Part shown: in pieces, positions 33,833 through 43,076 of the stretch
Position numbering within the stretch: the stretch's first letter is position 1
How the letters are laid out: the number at the start of each line of letters is the position of its first letter
Assembly (NCBI GenBank): GCA_902801485.1
Contig: CADCIP010000009.1
Location: forward strand, 1 to 64,000
Direction: 5' to 3'
DNA from: an uncultured Bacteroidales bacterium
Lineage (GTDB): Bacteria > Bacteroidota > Bacteroidia > Bacteroidales > Bacteroidaceae
Length of the DNA stretch: 64,000 bases
The notes under the pieces: model-generated
The model's input: the letters and a program-made list of their open reading frames with translations, nothing else
What the model was told of the DNA's origin: nothing
Database searches by the model: none
Program-made: the position numbers and the translations under genes

Positions 33833-36800
33833 TTGATAGTTTATAGTAAGACATTTGCAGCAGAGTTTTATACCGATATCCGCACTATTCTATCTGAACG
33901 GATGGCGGTTAGCGAAGCATACGTGCGTTTAAACCGTGTGTTCCTGCATCTGTTGGACGAGCATACGGCACAACTGCCTATTCATCTGGTGGGACCGTTT
34001 GCCAAGACCGATTACCTGCTGAAGAAGTACAAAGTCCCCAAGCGAATCTGGCGTATGGTCAATGACCTGCGTGTTCGTCTGAACCGCTTCAAGAACAGGG
34101 AACTCCCTGCAGAAGAACAGAACCGGATGCTCGCCGATGATACACAGGCCCTTAGTCTTTTTGTACAGCATCTGTATGGAATTCCCATTCCCGAGGGACT
34201 CGTTGCCCTCTTTCCAGCTAAAAGGCAACGACAGTCCAGACAAATCCTCCTGGCAGAATGTGTACGCATGATTGTGGACAAATGGGACGCGGATTTTATC
34301 TGGGGACGGTTAGAAAGCGACGGCGTGGAAGAAGCATGTGTATGCTACAGCCAGGGAAATGAGAACTACCCCTTCGACTGGTCGTACCTGACTCCACTTT
34401 TGAAGCCCGGCATGCAGTTGCATCTTATTCGGCCACAAATCAATAAGGAAGGTACGCTCTACCCCGAGCTAATCATTTTGGAACCCGATTATCTGGTAGA
34501 TATATCCCAGATAGCCAAGTGTATGGACAGCTATTCAGACTCGCCCCTTGTCTATCTGCTGCACATGATAGAACCGGTTGCAGAATCGGAGGCCATCATG
34601 TTAGGAAATCTGGCAGGACAACTCCTCGATGAAACCCTTCACACAGAGAACGGAGAGCGCTCCTATGCAACCTCTGCCAGGCAATTTTTTGAGCAGAATG
34701 CCATGAGTCTCCTCTCCACCCCACCCACAGCCCAATTCCATGTTAATGCACAGAATCAACTGCAGAATATCCGAAAAGCCATCAAACAAGACCTCCCCAC
34801 ACAGATAGGGAGTTTCGATGCCACAAAGGTGATGGTAGAACCTTCCTTCTTCTCCCCCATGTTGGGCTTGCAGGGACGTATGGACATGTTGCAACTCGAC
34901 CTCCGTGTTTTGGTGGAACAGAAATCGGGCAGCGGAGCCTTTGTGCCAGGAGATTCCGATCCCTCGACACCCAAACCGCAACGGACACATTACGTACAGC
35001 TACTATTGTATATGGCTTTGCTGCGTTATAACTACCGCCAGCAATATGAGCAGAATGACAGGGAACTGCATGCCTTCCTGCTCTACTCGAAATACCCGCA
35101 GTCGCTCTTGGGACTGGGCTTTGCACCCGAGCTACTCTTCCATGCCCTTCGCCTGCGCAATCAGCTGGTATGGCATCAGTTCCATCTGGCAGAAGGCGGC
35201 TTCAGCGTATTGGGAAGCCTGACACCCGAACAGTTGAACCGCAACGGAATACAAAACCGACTATGGGAAGCGTACCAACGACCCAAGATAGAAGAACTGC
35301 TGGCACCCATTTATCAGGCTAACTCCACAGAAAAGGCCTATTACTACCGTATGCTCACCTTCATAGCCAAGGAGCATCAACTCAGTAAATTAGGCAACCA
35401 GCAGAAAGAGAATTCCGGTTTTTCCAGCATCTGGACAGACAGTCTGGAGGAAAAACTCTCTGCCGGCAATATCTACAACCAACTACAATTAGAAAGTCCT
35501 TCAGAAAATGATGAAGGACAAGTCAGTCAGGTTGTTCTGCGTTTCCATGACAAGATAACCAACGACATAAGTAATTTCCGCCCTGGCGACATCGTCATTC
35601 TGTATTCCTACGAGCCCGATAGTATTCCAGATGCCTGCAATACCATGGTGTTCCGCTGCAGCATTGCTGGAATTACACCAGAGAGGATAACATTGAACCT
35701 GCGTAAAACACAGGTGGACACCTTCGTCTTTCTACGACATAAAGACAATTACTGGGCCATAGAGCACGACTTCTTTGAATCCTCCTTCACATCACTTTAC
35801 AGAGGTATTCATGCCTTCCTTTCTGCACCCGTCGAACGACGTGACCTGCTGATGGCAGCCCGTCATCCGAAGGTTGATGAAACGCTTTCCATAAAAGGCA
35901 AGTATGGACAGTTTGACGAGCTCTCGCTACGCGTCAGACAAGCCCGTGAGCTGTTCCTGATTATCGGGCCTCCAGGTAGTGGAAAGACCTCCTTCGGAAT
36001 GCTCAATACCCTTCAGGAAGAATTGCGGCATCCCGATACCGATGTACTGATCCTTTCCTATACCAACAGAGCTGTCGATGAGATTTGCAGCAAGCTGGTC
36101 GATGCACAGACTCCTTTCCTGCGTATAGGCAACACATTGGCCTGCCAAGCGAAGTACCAGCCTTATCTTTTTGACAATCAGGTAAAGGCATGTAGCGATT
36201 TGTCACAGTTGCAGGAACTGATTGTTCAGACACACGTAATAGTAGGCACTGTAACGTCTATGAGCAGTGCACAGGCCATCTTCAAATACAAACAGTTCTC
36301 GTTGGCCATTATAGACGAGGCATCCCAAATTCTGGAACCACATATCATCGGTTTACTCAGTGCCAAGCATAAATCGGAACCAGCCATCAAGAGATTTGTG
36401 ATGATAGGTGACCACAAACAGCTTCCTGCTGTTGTGCAGCAGACCGAACAAGAGTCGGCCGTTCATGATCCCCTGCTCCATCAGATTGGACTGAACAACT
36501 GCAGGTTCTCGCTTTTTGAACGTCTCCTCAGTCTCTATGGCGATGACCCCTCCGTTACCTATATGCTTACCTGTCAGGGACGTATGCACCAAGATATTAT
36601 GGCCCTGCCTAACCGACTCTTCTATAACGGAAAGTTAGAGATAGTTCCTCTACCCCACCAGACAGCGCAACTGCCCTATGAGGGCAGCACAGATGACGAG
36701 CTAACAAACTTGCTCCTTACCCGCAGAGTCATGTTCCTGCCCAGCAAGACGCCCAAGCAGTCACCCTCAGACAAAGTGAATCAACCCGAAGCCGATATCA

Positions 36801-37216
36801 TCGCCTCGCTGGTAGAGCGTATCTACAACTTAGAGAAAGACCGTTTCTGCGCCCAAGATACCATAGGGATTATTGTTCCCTACCGCAACCAGATAGCCAC
36901 TGTTCGGAATACCATTGCCCGATTGGGCATCCCAGAAGTGATGGACATCACCATCGATACTGTAGAACGCTATCAGGGCAGTCAGCGTCGTTATATCATC
37001 TATGGATTTACCATTCAGAAACATTACCAGCTGCGGTTCCTTACCAACAACACGTTCGTGGAGGACGGAAAACTGATAGACCGCAAATTGAACGTAGCCA
37101 TGACAAGAGCCCAGGAACATCTTATTTTAATAGGTAATCCCGCCCTTTTAGAAAGTAATCCGTTGTTCGGAGAAGTGATAAAATCCCTCTCCTCGCATAA
37201 TAATAGGATACCCTAA
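33833..37216 (+). CDS. Dna2-like nuclease-helicase (PD-(D/E)XK plus SF1 helicase)
   Basis: A 1127-residue protein with an N-terminal region of unknown fold, a Cas4/RecB-like nuclease core near residues 340-400 (GRMDMLQLDL, VEQKSG, HYVQLLLYM) and a UPF1/Dna2-type SF1 helicase from about 700: Walker A GPPGSGKTS, motif II IIDEAS, motif III GDHKQLP, motif V DTVERYQGSQ and motif VI NVAMTRAQEHL. It probably processes DNA ends or flaps. The frame opens at 33830, so the start is TTG at 33833 (inside a GTTGATAGT microsatellite) or the first ATG at 33902. FAAEFYTDIRTILSER before that ATG looks like real protein, favouring TTG. No CRISPR or restriction genes flank it. Confidence 0.85.
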   Translation: MIVYSKTFAAEFYTDIRTILSERMAVSEAYVRLNRVFLHLLDEHTAQLPIHLVGPFAKTDYLLKKYKVPKRIWRMVNDLRVRLNRFKNRELPAEEQNRMLADDTQALSLFVQHLYGIPIPEGLVALFPAKRQRQSRQILLAECVRMIVDKWDADFIWGRLESDGVEEACVCYSQGNENYPFDWSYLTPLLKPGMQLHLIRPQINKEGTLYPELIILEPDYLVDISQIAKCMDSYSDSPLVYLLHMIEPVAESEAIMLGNLAGQLLDETLHTENGERSYATSARQFFEQNAMSLLSTPPTAQFHVNAQNQLQNIRKAIKQDLPTQIGSFDATKVMVEPSFFSPMLGLQGRMDMLQLDLRVLVEQKSGSGAFVPGDSDPSTPKPQRTHYVQLLLYMALLRYNYRQQYEQNDRELHAFLLYSKYPQSLLGLGFAPELLFHALRLRNQLVWHQFHLAEGGFSVLGSLTPEQLNRNGIQNRLWEAYQRPKIEELLAPIYQANSTEKAYYYRMLTFIAKEHQLSKLGNQQKENSGFSSIWTDSLEEKLSAGNIYNQLQLESPSENDEGQVSQVVLRFHDKITNDISNFRPGDIVILYSYEPDSIPDACNTMVFRCSIAGITPERITLNLRKTQVDTFVFLRHKDNYWAIEHDFFESSFTSLYRGIHAFLSAPVERRDLLMAARHPKVDETLSIKGKYGQFDELSLRVRQARELFLIIGPPGSGKTSFGMLNTLQEELRHPDTDVLILSYTNRAVDEICSKLVDAQTPFLRIGNTLACQAKYQPYLFDNQVKACSDLSQLQELIVQTHVIVGTVTSMSSAQAIFKYKQFSLAIIDEASQILEPHIIGLLSAKHKSEPAIKRFVMIGDHKQLPAVVQQTEQESAVHDPLLHQIGLNNCRFSLFERLLSLYGDDPSVTYMLTCQGRMHQDIMALPNRLFYNGKLEIVPLPHQTAQLPYEGSTDDELTNLLLTRRVMFLPSKTPKQSPSDKVNQPEADIIASLVERIYNLEKDRFCAQDTIGIIVPYRNQIATVRNTIARLGIPEVMDITIDTVERYQGSQRRYIIYGFTIQKHYQLRFLTNNTFVEDGKLIDRKLNVAMTRAQEHLILIGNPALLESNPLFGEVIKSLSSHNNRIP

Positions 37217-37238
37217 CATTAAACATTCAACTATAATC

Positions 37239-37269
37239 TTTATACTTTCATTTATTATTTGTACCTTTG
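37239..37269 (+). promoter_or_regulatory. Promoter of the NagZ-like gene
   Basis: TACCTTTG at 37262-37269 is a perfect -7 box, with a weaker TTTA at 37239-37242 at a 19-base spacing. The ATG is 30 bases downstream. Confidence 0.55.
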
Positions 37270-37299
37270 CACTATGATTTTTACAAAAACTAATAAACG

Positions 37300-38466
37300 A
37301 TGAAACGAAACACTTTATGGATGCTGGCCGTCATCCTTTTTACCGGCTTTGTGATGACTTCCTGTTCGAACAACGACGACCCTGTCGTTCCGACAGACGA
37401 TGTAGAGGAACAACTGAAGAAGATGACCCTCCGTGAAAAAGTGGGGCAACTGTTTTATGTACGATTAGAGTCACTCGACCCCTCTATTGAATGGACTACC
37501 TACGATGATCTAGCACAATTGAAGATATTGGAGGTGACCGAGAATATGAAAAAGATAAACAAACAATACCCCGTTGGTGGTATTATTCTATATGCATGGA
37601 ACATCCAGGACGAAACACAACTGGCCCAAATTATTTCCCAAGTTCGGGCACTGAACGGAAATCCCCTGCTCTGTATTGACGAGGAAGGAGGTCGTGTATC
37701 ACGTATTGCCAATAATCCGAATTTCAACGTAAAGAAATACGAGTCAATGGAGTCCATCGGCAATACGGGTGACCCACAGAACGCCTACGAGTGCGGTAAC
37801 ACTATCGGCACCTATCTGAAACGCTACGGTTTCGATATTGACTTTGCGCCAGTGGCTGATGTAAACACCAACCCCGAAAACGTGATTATCGGACCACGTG
37901 CTTTCAGCAGTGACCCAGCCGTGGCTGCTCCTATGGTTACAAGCTATCTGCAAGGTCTGAAGGATGCAGGCATAACAGGTTGTATCAAGCACTTTCCCGG
38001 TCATGGTGACACAAAGGCAGATACACATTTCGGTTACGCACAGACATTGAAAACATGGGATGAGATGGAAAAATGTGAAATGGTAACATTCAAGGCAGGC
38101 ATCGAATGGGGTTGCCAACTCATTATGACTGCACATATCGGTGCGCCAAAGGTTACAGGATCTGATATCCCAAGTACCATGTCGCCCATCATCTTACAAG
38201 ACAAGCTACGCGGAGAACTGGGTTACCAAAACATCATCATCACAGACGGTATGGAAATGGGAGCCATTACCCAGCAATACACAAGTGCCGAAGCAGCCGT
38301 AGGTAGCATACAGGCTGGCGTAGATATCGTACTTGGCCCCCGTTACTTTACTGAAGCTTTCGATGCCGTCATGGCAGCTGTAAAGAACGGAACCATCAGC
38401 GAGGACCGCATCAATCAGAGCGTCCGCCGCATTCTGAAACTGAAGAAGAAGGGGGGAAGTTTATAG
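37300..38466 (+). CDS. NagZ-like GH3 beta-N-acetylhexosaminidase lipoprotein
   Basis: A 388-residue one-domain GH3 enzyme with a lipobox (FVMTSC) and the NagZ signature KHFPGHGDTKADTHFG, in which D and H form the acid/base dyad of NagZ-type enzymes. The nucleophile is the aspartate in IITDGMEMGAI. LCIDEEGGRVSRI is also typical. Family members release terminal beta-GlcNAc, classically from muropeptides during cell-wall recycling. The lipid anchor puts this copy in the periplasm, so chitin- or glycan-derived substrates are also possible. It is followed by a microsatellite-filled gap and a converging gene. Confidence 0.88.
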   Translation: MKRNTLWMLAVILFTGFVMTSCSNNDDPVVPTDDVEEQLKKMTLREKVGQLFYVRLESLDPSIEWTTYDDLAQLKILEVTENMKKINKQYPVGGIILYAWNIQDETQLAQIISQVRALNGNPLLCIDEEGGRVSRIANNPNFNVKKYESMESIGNTGDPQNAYECGNTIGTYLKRYGFDIDFAPVADVNTNPENVIIGPRAFSSDPAVAAPMVTSYLQGLKDAGITGCIKHFPGHGDTKADTHFGYAQTLKTWDEMEKCEMVTFKAGIEWGCQLIMTAHIGAPKVTGSDIPSTMSPIILQDKLRGELGYQNIIITDGMEMGAITQQYTSAEAAVGSIQAGVDIVLGPRYFTEAFDAVMAAVKNGTISEDRINQSVRRILKLKKKGGSL

Positions 38467-38511
38467 TTGTGAGGTTTGGGTTTACAGTTTACCGTTTACA
38501 ATGACCTGCGT

Positions 38512-38640
38512 TTGACTCCAGACTCTTGACTCCAGACTCTTGACAATTAAACTGACTCTCAACTATAAACTCCCCCTCTTGACTCTCGACCCTTGACTCT
38601 CGACCCTTGACTCTTGACCCTTGACAATAAATGGTAAATG
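38512..38640. repeat. TTGACTCCAGACTC / TTGACTCTCGACC microsatellite
   Basis: Two units of TTGACTCCAGACTC, then ACTCTCAACTATAAACTCC, then several CTTGACTCTCGACC units, then a doubled AATGGTAAATGAGT. The first block is the reverse complement of 27310-27340. It occupies the gap between two convergent genes. Confidence 0.8.
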
Positions 38641-38664
38641 AGTAAATGGTAAATGAGAGACCGT

Positions 38665-39624
38665 TTAAGAAACCACATTCTGTGGAGTCCCATTTAGAAA
38701 CGCTTTCACATTGGCTACGGCAATGTTCATAAGACGTTCCCTGGCTGCTTTGGTTGCCCATGCAATATGGGGGGTGATGAAGCAGTTTTGTGCTCCGATG
38801 AGGGGACTGCCCTTGCGTGGCGGTTCCTCCTCCAGCACATCAACGCCTGCAGCCATGATACGTCCTTCATTTAAAGCTTGAGCCAAAGCGGTCTCGTCAA
38901 CCAAGGGACCACGGCCTGTATTAATCAGAATAGCTGTTGGTTTCATCAGGCTCAGACGTTCGGCATTCACAAGGTAGTGGGTTTCGCCGGTCAATGGACA
39001 GTGCAGGCTTAGCACATCTGCCTGGCGGAACAACTGCTCGTAACTCTCAGCTTTTTCTATCCCCATCTCTTTTAATACTTCAGGGCTCTTACTGCTATAG
39101 GCCAGCACATGCATACCGAAACTCTGTGCAATGCGTGCAGTAGCCGAACCCGTATTTCCCAGGCCGACAATGCCAAAGGTTTTGCCATCCAACTCTATCT
39201 GTGGTGTGAGTGAGAAAGTGAAGTCTTTACATGTCTGCCACTCCCCTGTCTTAACGGCATCACTGTGCAGGGCCACACGATTGGTGATGTTCAGCAAATG
39301 AGCCATCACCATCTGAGCAACTGACATGGTACTGTAGGCAGGAATATTCGTTACCACAATGCCATGCCTTCTGGCTGCAGGGATATCAACTACGTTATAG
39401 CCCGTTGCCAGAACGCCAATATAACGGAGCTCGGGCATCTGGTCCATCAACTCTCCGGTGATAAGCACCTTGTTGGTCAGTATAACCTGAGCTCCCCGGG
39501 CTCGTTCCAATACATCCTGTGGAGCAGTGCGGTCATAAACTGTCAGTTCGCCCAACTGCTTCAGGCCGTCCCATGACAAATCGCCCGGGTTGGCTGCATA
39601 CCCGTCTAATTCTACTATTTTCAT
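38665..39624 (-). CDS. D-2-hydroxyacid dehydrogenase (glycerate dehydrogenase/hydroxypyruvate reductase type)
   Basis: A 319-residue cytosolic NAD(P)-dependent enzyme with the expected two Rossmann-like domains. The dinucleotide loop is GIVGLGNTGSA, the catalytic arginine lies in NTGRGPLVDE, the glutamate in VDVLEEEPP and the histidine in FITPHIAWAT. It interconverts a 2-keto acid and the D-2-hydroxy acid. The N-terminus (MKIVELDGYAANPGDLSW) is common to enzymes annotated as glycerate dehydrogenase; phosphoglycerate or lactate are less likely substrates. A CCCGCCG hairpin lies 76 bases upstream, between it and the methyltransferase. Confidence 0.9.
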   Translation of the reverse strand: MKIVELDGYAANPGDLSWDGLKQLGELTVYDRTAPQDVLERARGAQVILTNKVLITGELMDQMPELRYIGVLATGYNVVDIPAARRHGIVVTNIPAYSTMSVAQMVMAHLLNITNRVALHSDAVKTGEWQTCKDFTFSLTPQIELDGKTFGIVGLGNTGSATARIAQSFGMHVLAYSSKSPEVLKEMGIEKAESYEQLFRQADVLSLHCPLTGETHYLVNAERLSLMKPTAILINTGRGPLVDETALAQALNEGRIMAAGVDVLEEEPPRKGSPLIGAQNCFITPHIAWATKAARERLMNIAVANVKAFLNGTPQNVVS

Positions 39625-39699
39625 TATATACGTTTATGAGTTGTTTAGGTTTGCAGGTTAATGGCTTATGGGCTTAGTAGGTTAAGAGGTTAAGAGATT

Positions 39700-39720
39700 C
39701 CCGCCGACAAAAACGGCGGG
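39700..39720. terminator. CCCGCCG hairpin, copy 2
   Basis: CCCGCCG (39700-39706) and CGGCGGG (39714-39720) form a perfect 7-bp stem around ACAAAAA. It lies 12 bases after the stop of the methyltransferase gene on the minus strand. It resembles the hairpin at 30851-30871. Confidence 0.6.
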
Positions 39721-39731
39721 CTCTGTTATTA

Positions 39732-40553
39732 TTATTCACTTCCCACTTTTTTCAGCTCCCAGAACGCGATGCTCGCTGCTGCTGCCACATTCAGCGAGTC
39801 AACATTGTTAAACATGGGGATGCGAACCACATAGTCAGCGGCATCAATGGTGGCTTGCGGCAAGCCCTCGCCCTCTGTTCCCATGATGATGGCCAAGCGG
39901 TCCGTTGACTTCAACTTAGGATCATCGATATCTATATTGTCGTCCCTAAGTGCCATCGCCGCTGTCTTGAAACCCAAGTCATTCAATTGCTGCAAGCCTT
40001 CTACTCCTGTTGGGATCCACGTCCAGGGAACCAAGAAGACGCTTCCCATGGAAACCCTGACAGAACGACGGTTCAATGGGTCGCAGGCATCTTCGGTCAT
40101 TAGCACAGCATCCATGCCCAGCGCAGCCGCTGCACGGAAAATCGCTCCTATGTTGGTTGTATCACACACACTATGCACCACCACAACCCTACGGGCATCC
40201 TTCAGGACTTCTGCAAGCGAACGTGGAGCCGGCCGGTGCATGGCACAGAGCACACCACGCGTCAGCGTGTAGCCAGTCAGGCTGGCGAGCAGATCGCGCG
40301 ATCCGGTATAAACAGGAGTATCCTCAGAAACGGTTCCCAGAATCTCCTTGGCATCGCCCTCGATATGTTTCTCTTCGCACAAAAACGACTGCGGCACATA
40401 TCCCGCCTCCAGCGCCACCTTTATCACCTTTGGACTTTCGGCGATGAATATACCCTTTTCCGGCTCCAGTCTGTTACGCAACTGTGCCTCTGTCAGCGTA
40501 GCGTATGGCGCCAGCTCAGGTGCAGTTATGTCAGTTACATTTATTCTGTTCAA
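39732..40553 (-). CDS. SpoU/TrmH-family RNA 2'-O-methyltransferase
   Basis: A 273-residue SPOUT enzyme with the three SpoU motifs: NIGAIFRAAAALG, IMGTEGEGLP and IPMFNNVDSLNVAAAASI, which build the knotted SAM site. It methylates a ribose in rRNA or tRNA; the target base cannot be assigned. The N-terminal substrate-binding part (EKGIFIAESPKVIKVALEAG) is present. The start is TTG at 40553, whose TTGA overlaps the stop of the upstream GH3 gene, implying translational coupling. No ATG lies near the conserved start. Confidence 0.9.
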   Translation of the reverse strand: MNRINVTDITAPELAPYATLTEAQLRNRLEPEKGIFIAESPKVIKVALEAGYVPQSFLCEEKHIEGDAKEILGTVSEDTPVYTGSRDLLASLTGYTLTRGVLCAMHRPAPRSLAEVLKDARRVVVVHSVCDTTNIGAIFRAAAALGMDAVLMTEDACDPLNRRSVRVSMGSVFLVPWTWIPTGVEGLQQLNDLGFKTAAMALRDDNIDIDDPKLKSTDRLAIIMGTEGEGLPQATIDAADYVVRIPMFNNVDSLNVAAAASIAFWELKKVGSE

Positions 40554-42790
40554 TTCTCAACTAAGGTGAATTTCAGCTTACAGGTCAGATTATCCGAGGC
40601 ATCACCAGCCTGAGCGATAAACTCGCCCGGCTCTGCCTTCCAGTCGTTGGTCTCTTCATCCCAGAACGAAAGGGCACGCTTGTCGGTCTTCAGGGTTATG
40701 GTTCTCGTTTCACCGGGCTTCAGGGAAACCTTTTGGAATGCTTTCAGTTCCTTCACAGGACGATCCACACTGCATTTTACATCGCTGATGTAAAGCTGTA
40801 CCACATCAGTTCCCGCTCTGTTTCCCGTATTGGTAACATCTACCATGAAAGTCATAATACCGGCAGCAGTAAACGTATTTGCTGCTCTGAGGTTGCTCAC
40901 CTTGAAGGTGGTATAGCTCAAGCCATGACCAAATGCAAAAGCAGGTTTCAACTTCTGCTTGTCAGTCCAACGGTATCCTACATATATGCCTTCCTTGTAC
41001 TCCTCGTCGATAATCTTTTTCTCACCGTTACGCCATACGCCTGGGAACGCCTCCTCACCAAAAGAGTGGGCTCCCACCTGTTTGAGGCTCTCGTACCATG
41101 TAAATGGTAATTTACCGCCAGGATTCGTATCGCCCACCAACACGGCAGCCAATGCCTTACCTGCTTCGCTACCTAAGAACCATCCCTGCACAATAGCAGG
41201 CACCTGTTTCTTCCAAGGCATGCTGACGGCATTACCACTGATGTTTACATAAACGGTATTTTTGTTGGCAGCTGCCAGAGCTGTAATCAGATTGTCCTGT
41301 CCGTATGGCAAATCCATGGTCTTACGGTCGTGACCCTCGCAATCCTGATAGTCGCTCTTATTCAGACCACCGAATATAATCACGTAATCGGCCTTCTTTG
41401 CCTTCTCCACTGCCTCAGCGATAAGCAACTCGGGTGAACGGTCGTCCTTCAGGTTCTGACCTGTTGTCACACCATTGTAGTTGCCGGTTACATCACCCAC
41501 ATAGCCACGTGCAAATTCAATCTGGCAGTTGCTACCCTTCAGACGTTCCTGCAAGCCCTGTAAGGGACTGATCTCGTGCTGTACTTTTAACGAGCTGGAA
41601 CCGCCGCCTACGGTCATCATCTTGATGGCATTCTCTCCCACTACCAGAATCTTCTTGCCGACCGGGTCAATGGGTAGCACATTTCCTTCATTCTGCAGGA
41701 GTACGATGCCATCGGTAGCCACTAAACGAGCTGTAACATAATGTTCTTCATTACAGAGGAAACCATAAGGTTTCTGACGGTTCATCGTCGTACGGAAGAA
41801 CGTACGGAGTACACGGCGAACCTTCTCGTCCAGTTCCTTCTCGGTATATTTACCTTCCAGAATAGCCTTCTGGTAAGGCTTAGAGAGGTAATACATATCA
41901 TAAGCATTCGTGGCACCCATGGTCAAGCCGTCCGTCCAGGTACCAAACTCCATGTCCAACCCGTTCCTGACAGCCTGGTCCAAGTCGTGCGCACCGCCCC
42001 AGTCACTCACTACGACACCGTCGAAACCCCATTCCTGTTTCAGAATCATGTTCAGCGTGATGCTGTTATGGCAGTTATGCTCATCCTTATACAGATTATA
42101 TGCTCCCATGATACCCCAGGCCTTTCCTTCCTTGATAGCCGCCTCGAAGCCAGGCAGGTAAATCTCACGCAGGGCACGGTCGGAAATCTTCACATTCACC
42201 TGATGACGGTATTCTTCATCATTGTTCAGGCAGTAGTGCTTTACACAACTGGCTACACCCACACTCTGCAAACCCTGAACATAAGGTACTACCATCTGTG
42301 AGGTAAGATAAGGATCCTCGCCCATATACTCAAAGTTACGTCCGCCTAATGGCGTACGGTATATATTGATGCCGGGTCCCAGAATCATGCTCTTGCCGCG
42401 ATAGAGTGCCTCCTCGCCCAAAGCATGACCGTACATATAAGAGAAAGTAGGATGCCAGGTAGCTGCCAGACAGGTCAGCGCCGGGAAAGCCACGCAGGAG
42501 TCGTTCGTCTGACCGGCCTGTTCCCACTCGTCCCACAGCACATCCGGACGTACGCCATGAGGACCGTCGTCCGTCCAGAAATCGGGAAATCCCAAGCGTT
42601 TTACACCAGCGCTGGAGAATTTGCTCTGCGCATGAATCACACCGATCTTCTCGGCCAATGTCATGCGTTTCAGCGCATCTTCTACGCGTTCCTCAATGTC
42701 TTTACTCTCGTCTAAATAGATAGGTTTTGAAACTTGCGCATAGGATGTTGCACCTATGACCATTAGGCATAAAAAAAGAATTTTTTTCAT
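40550..42790 (-). CDS. GH3 beta-glucosidase/beta-xylosidase
   Basis: The start at 42790 (MKKILFLCLMVIGATSYAQ) is chosen: the promoter -7 box at 42814-42821 leaves a leader of about 17 bases, and longer in-frame extensions translate the promoter repeat. The 746-residue exported protein has the GH3 barrel (YMGEDPYLTSQMVVPYVQGL, KHYCLNNDEEYRHQVNV), the nucleophile aspartate in GVVVSDWGGAHD, the C-terminal GH3 domain and a fibronectin III-like end (VTNTGNRAGTDVVQLYI). It removes terminal beta-linked glucose or xylose in the periplasm. It is not part of the SusC cluster and is coupled to an RNA methyltransferase gene, an odd operon. Confidence 0.9.
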   Translation of the reverse strand: MKKILFLCLMVIGATSYAQVSKPIYLDESKDIEERVEDALKRMTLAEKIGVIHAQSKFSSAGVKRLGFPDFWTDDGPHGVRPDVLWDEWEQAGQTNDSCVAFPALTCLAATWHPTFSYMYGHALGEEALYRGKSMILGPGINIYRTPLGGRNFEYMGEDPYLTSQMVVPYVQGLQSVGVASCVKHYCLNNDEEYRHQVNVKISDRALREIYLPGFEAAIKEGKAWGIMGAYNLYKDEHNCHNSITLNMILKQEWGFDGVVVSDWGGAHDLDQAVRNGLDMEFGTWTDGLTMGATNAYDMYYLSKPYQKAILEGKYTEKELDEKVRRVLRTFFRTTMNRQKPYGFLCNEEHYVTARLVATDGIVLLQNEGNVLPIDPVGKKILVVGENAIKMMTVGGGSSSLKVQHEISPLQGLQERLKGSNCQIEFARGYVGDVTGNYNGVTTGQNLKDDRSPELLIAEAVEKAKKADYVIIFGGLNKSDYQDCEGHDRKTMDLPYGQDNLITALAAANKNTVYVNISGNAVSMPWKKQVPAIVQGWFLGSEAGKALAAVLVGDTNPGGKLPFTWYESLKQVGAHSFGEEAFPGVWRNGEKKIIDEEYKEGIYVGYRWTDKQKLKPAFAFGHGLSYTTFKVSNLRAANTFTAAGIMTFMVDVTNTGNRAGTDVVQLYISDVKCSVDRPVKELKAFQKVSLKPGETRTITLKTDKRALSFWDEETNDWKAEPGEFIAQAGDASDNLTCKLKFTLVEN

Positions 42791-42813
42791 TTGGTTATAC
42801 ATATTTTTGAGTG

Positions 42814-42844
42814 CAAAGTTACGATTAAGTGAGTGAAAAGCAAA
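42814..42844 (-). promoter_or_regulatory. Promoter of the second GH3 gene, inside a repeat
   Basis: On the minus strand TTTG (42841-42844), a 19-base spacer and TAACTTTG (42814-42821). The spacer CTTTTCACTCACTTAATCG is nearly that of the glyS promoter. Confidence 0.75.
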
Positions 42845-42910
42845 AGGAAAACGAATTTTTCTTATCTTTTCCGAACGGAAGTGATTTTGGCCCCAGCCAA
42901 AATTACGATT
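42814..42910 (-). repeat. Promoter-bearing hairpin repeat upstream of the second GH3
   Basis: Reading the minus strand: TTAATCGTAATTTTGG, loop CTGGGG, CCAAAATCAC, then TTCCGTTCGGAAAAG, an imperfect A-rich/T-rich hairpin, and the promoter. It is the same unit as at 3449-3675 and 25604-25673. Confidence 0.75.
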
Positions 42911-42914
42911 AAAT

Positions 42915-42972
42915 GCCTCCGATGTTCCTCCCATGTTTCTCCGATGCTCCTCCCATGCTCCTCCCATGTACC
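42915..42972. repeat. CTCCCATGCTCC short tandem repeat
   Basis: About five imperfect 11-12 base units (CTCCGATGTTC, CTCCCATGTTT, CTCCGATGCTC, CTCCCATGCTC, CTCCCATGTAC) between the promoter repeat and parC. Confidence 0.7.
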
Positions 42973-43022
42973 TTCCGGTTATAAACATGACCTAAGCCTG
43001 AGCTACTTTTTTCCCTTCCCGA

Positions 43023-43054
43023 TTTGGCAGTATCAAGATTTTTTACTACATTTG
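43023..43054 (+). promoter_or_regulatory. Promoter of the parC gene cluster
   Basis: TTTG (43023-43026), a 20-base spacer and TACATTTG (43047-43054), 23 bases before the parC ATG. Confidence 0.65.
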
Positions 43055-43076
43055 TCGGCAAAATAAAAATTTTCTG

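Noticed and set aside
31489-34243. Several overlapping frames opposite the MG2-like and helicase genes
   Set aside because: No start signals, no domains, and positions fully covered by genes with recognisable sequence on the other strand.
33833-37216. CRISPR-associated Cas4 locus
   Set aside because: The nuclease domain is Cas4-like, but there is no CRISPR array and no other cas gene in the window.
42791-42988. 66-residue N-terminal extension of the second GH3 protein
   Set aside because: It translates the promoter repeat upstream of the transcription start; a clean signal peptide begins at 42790.
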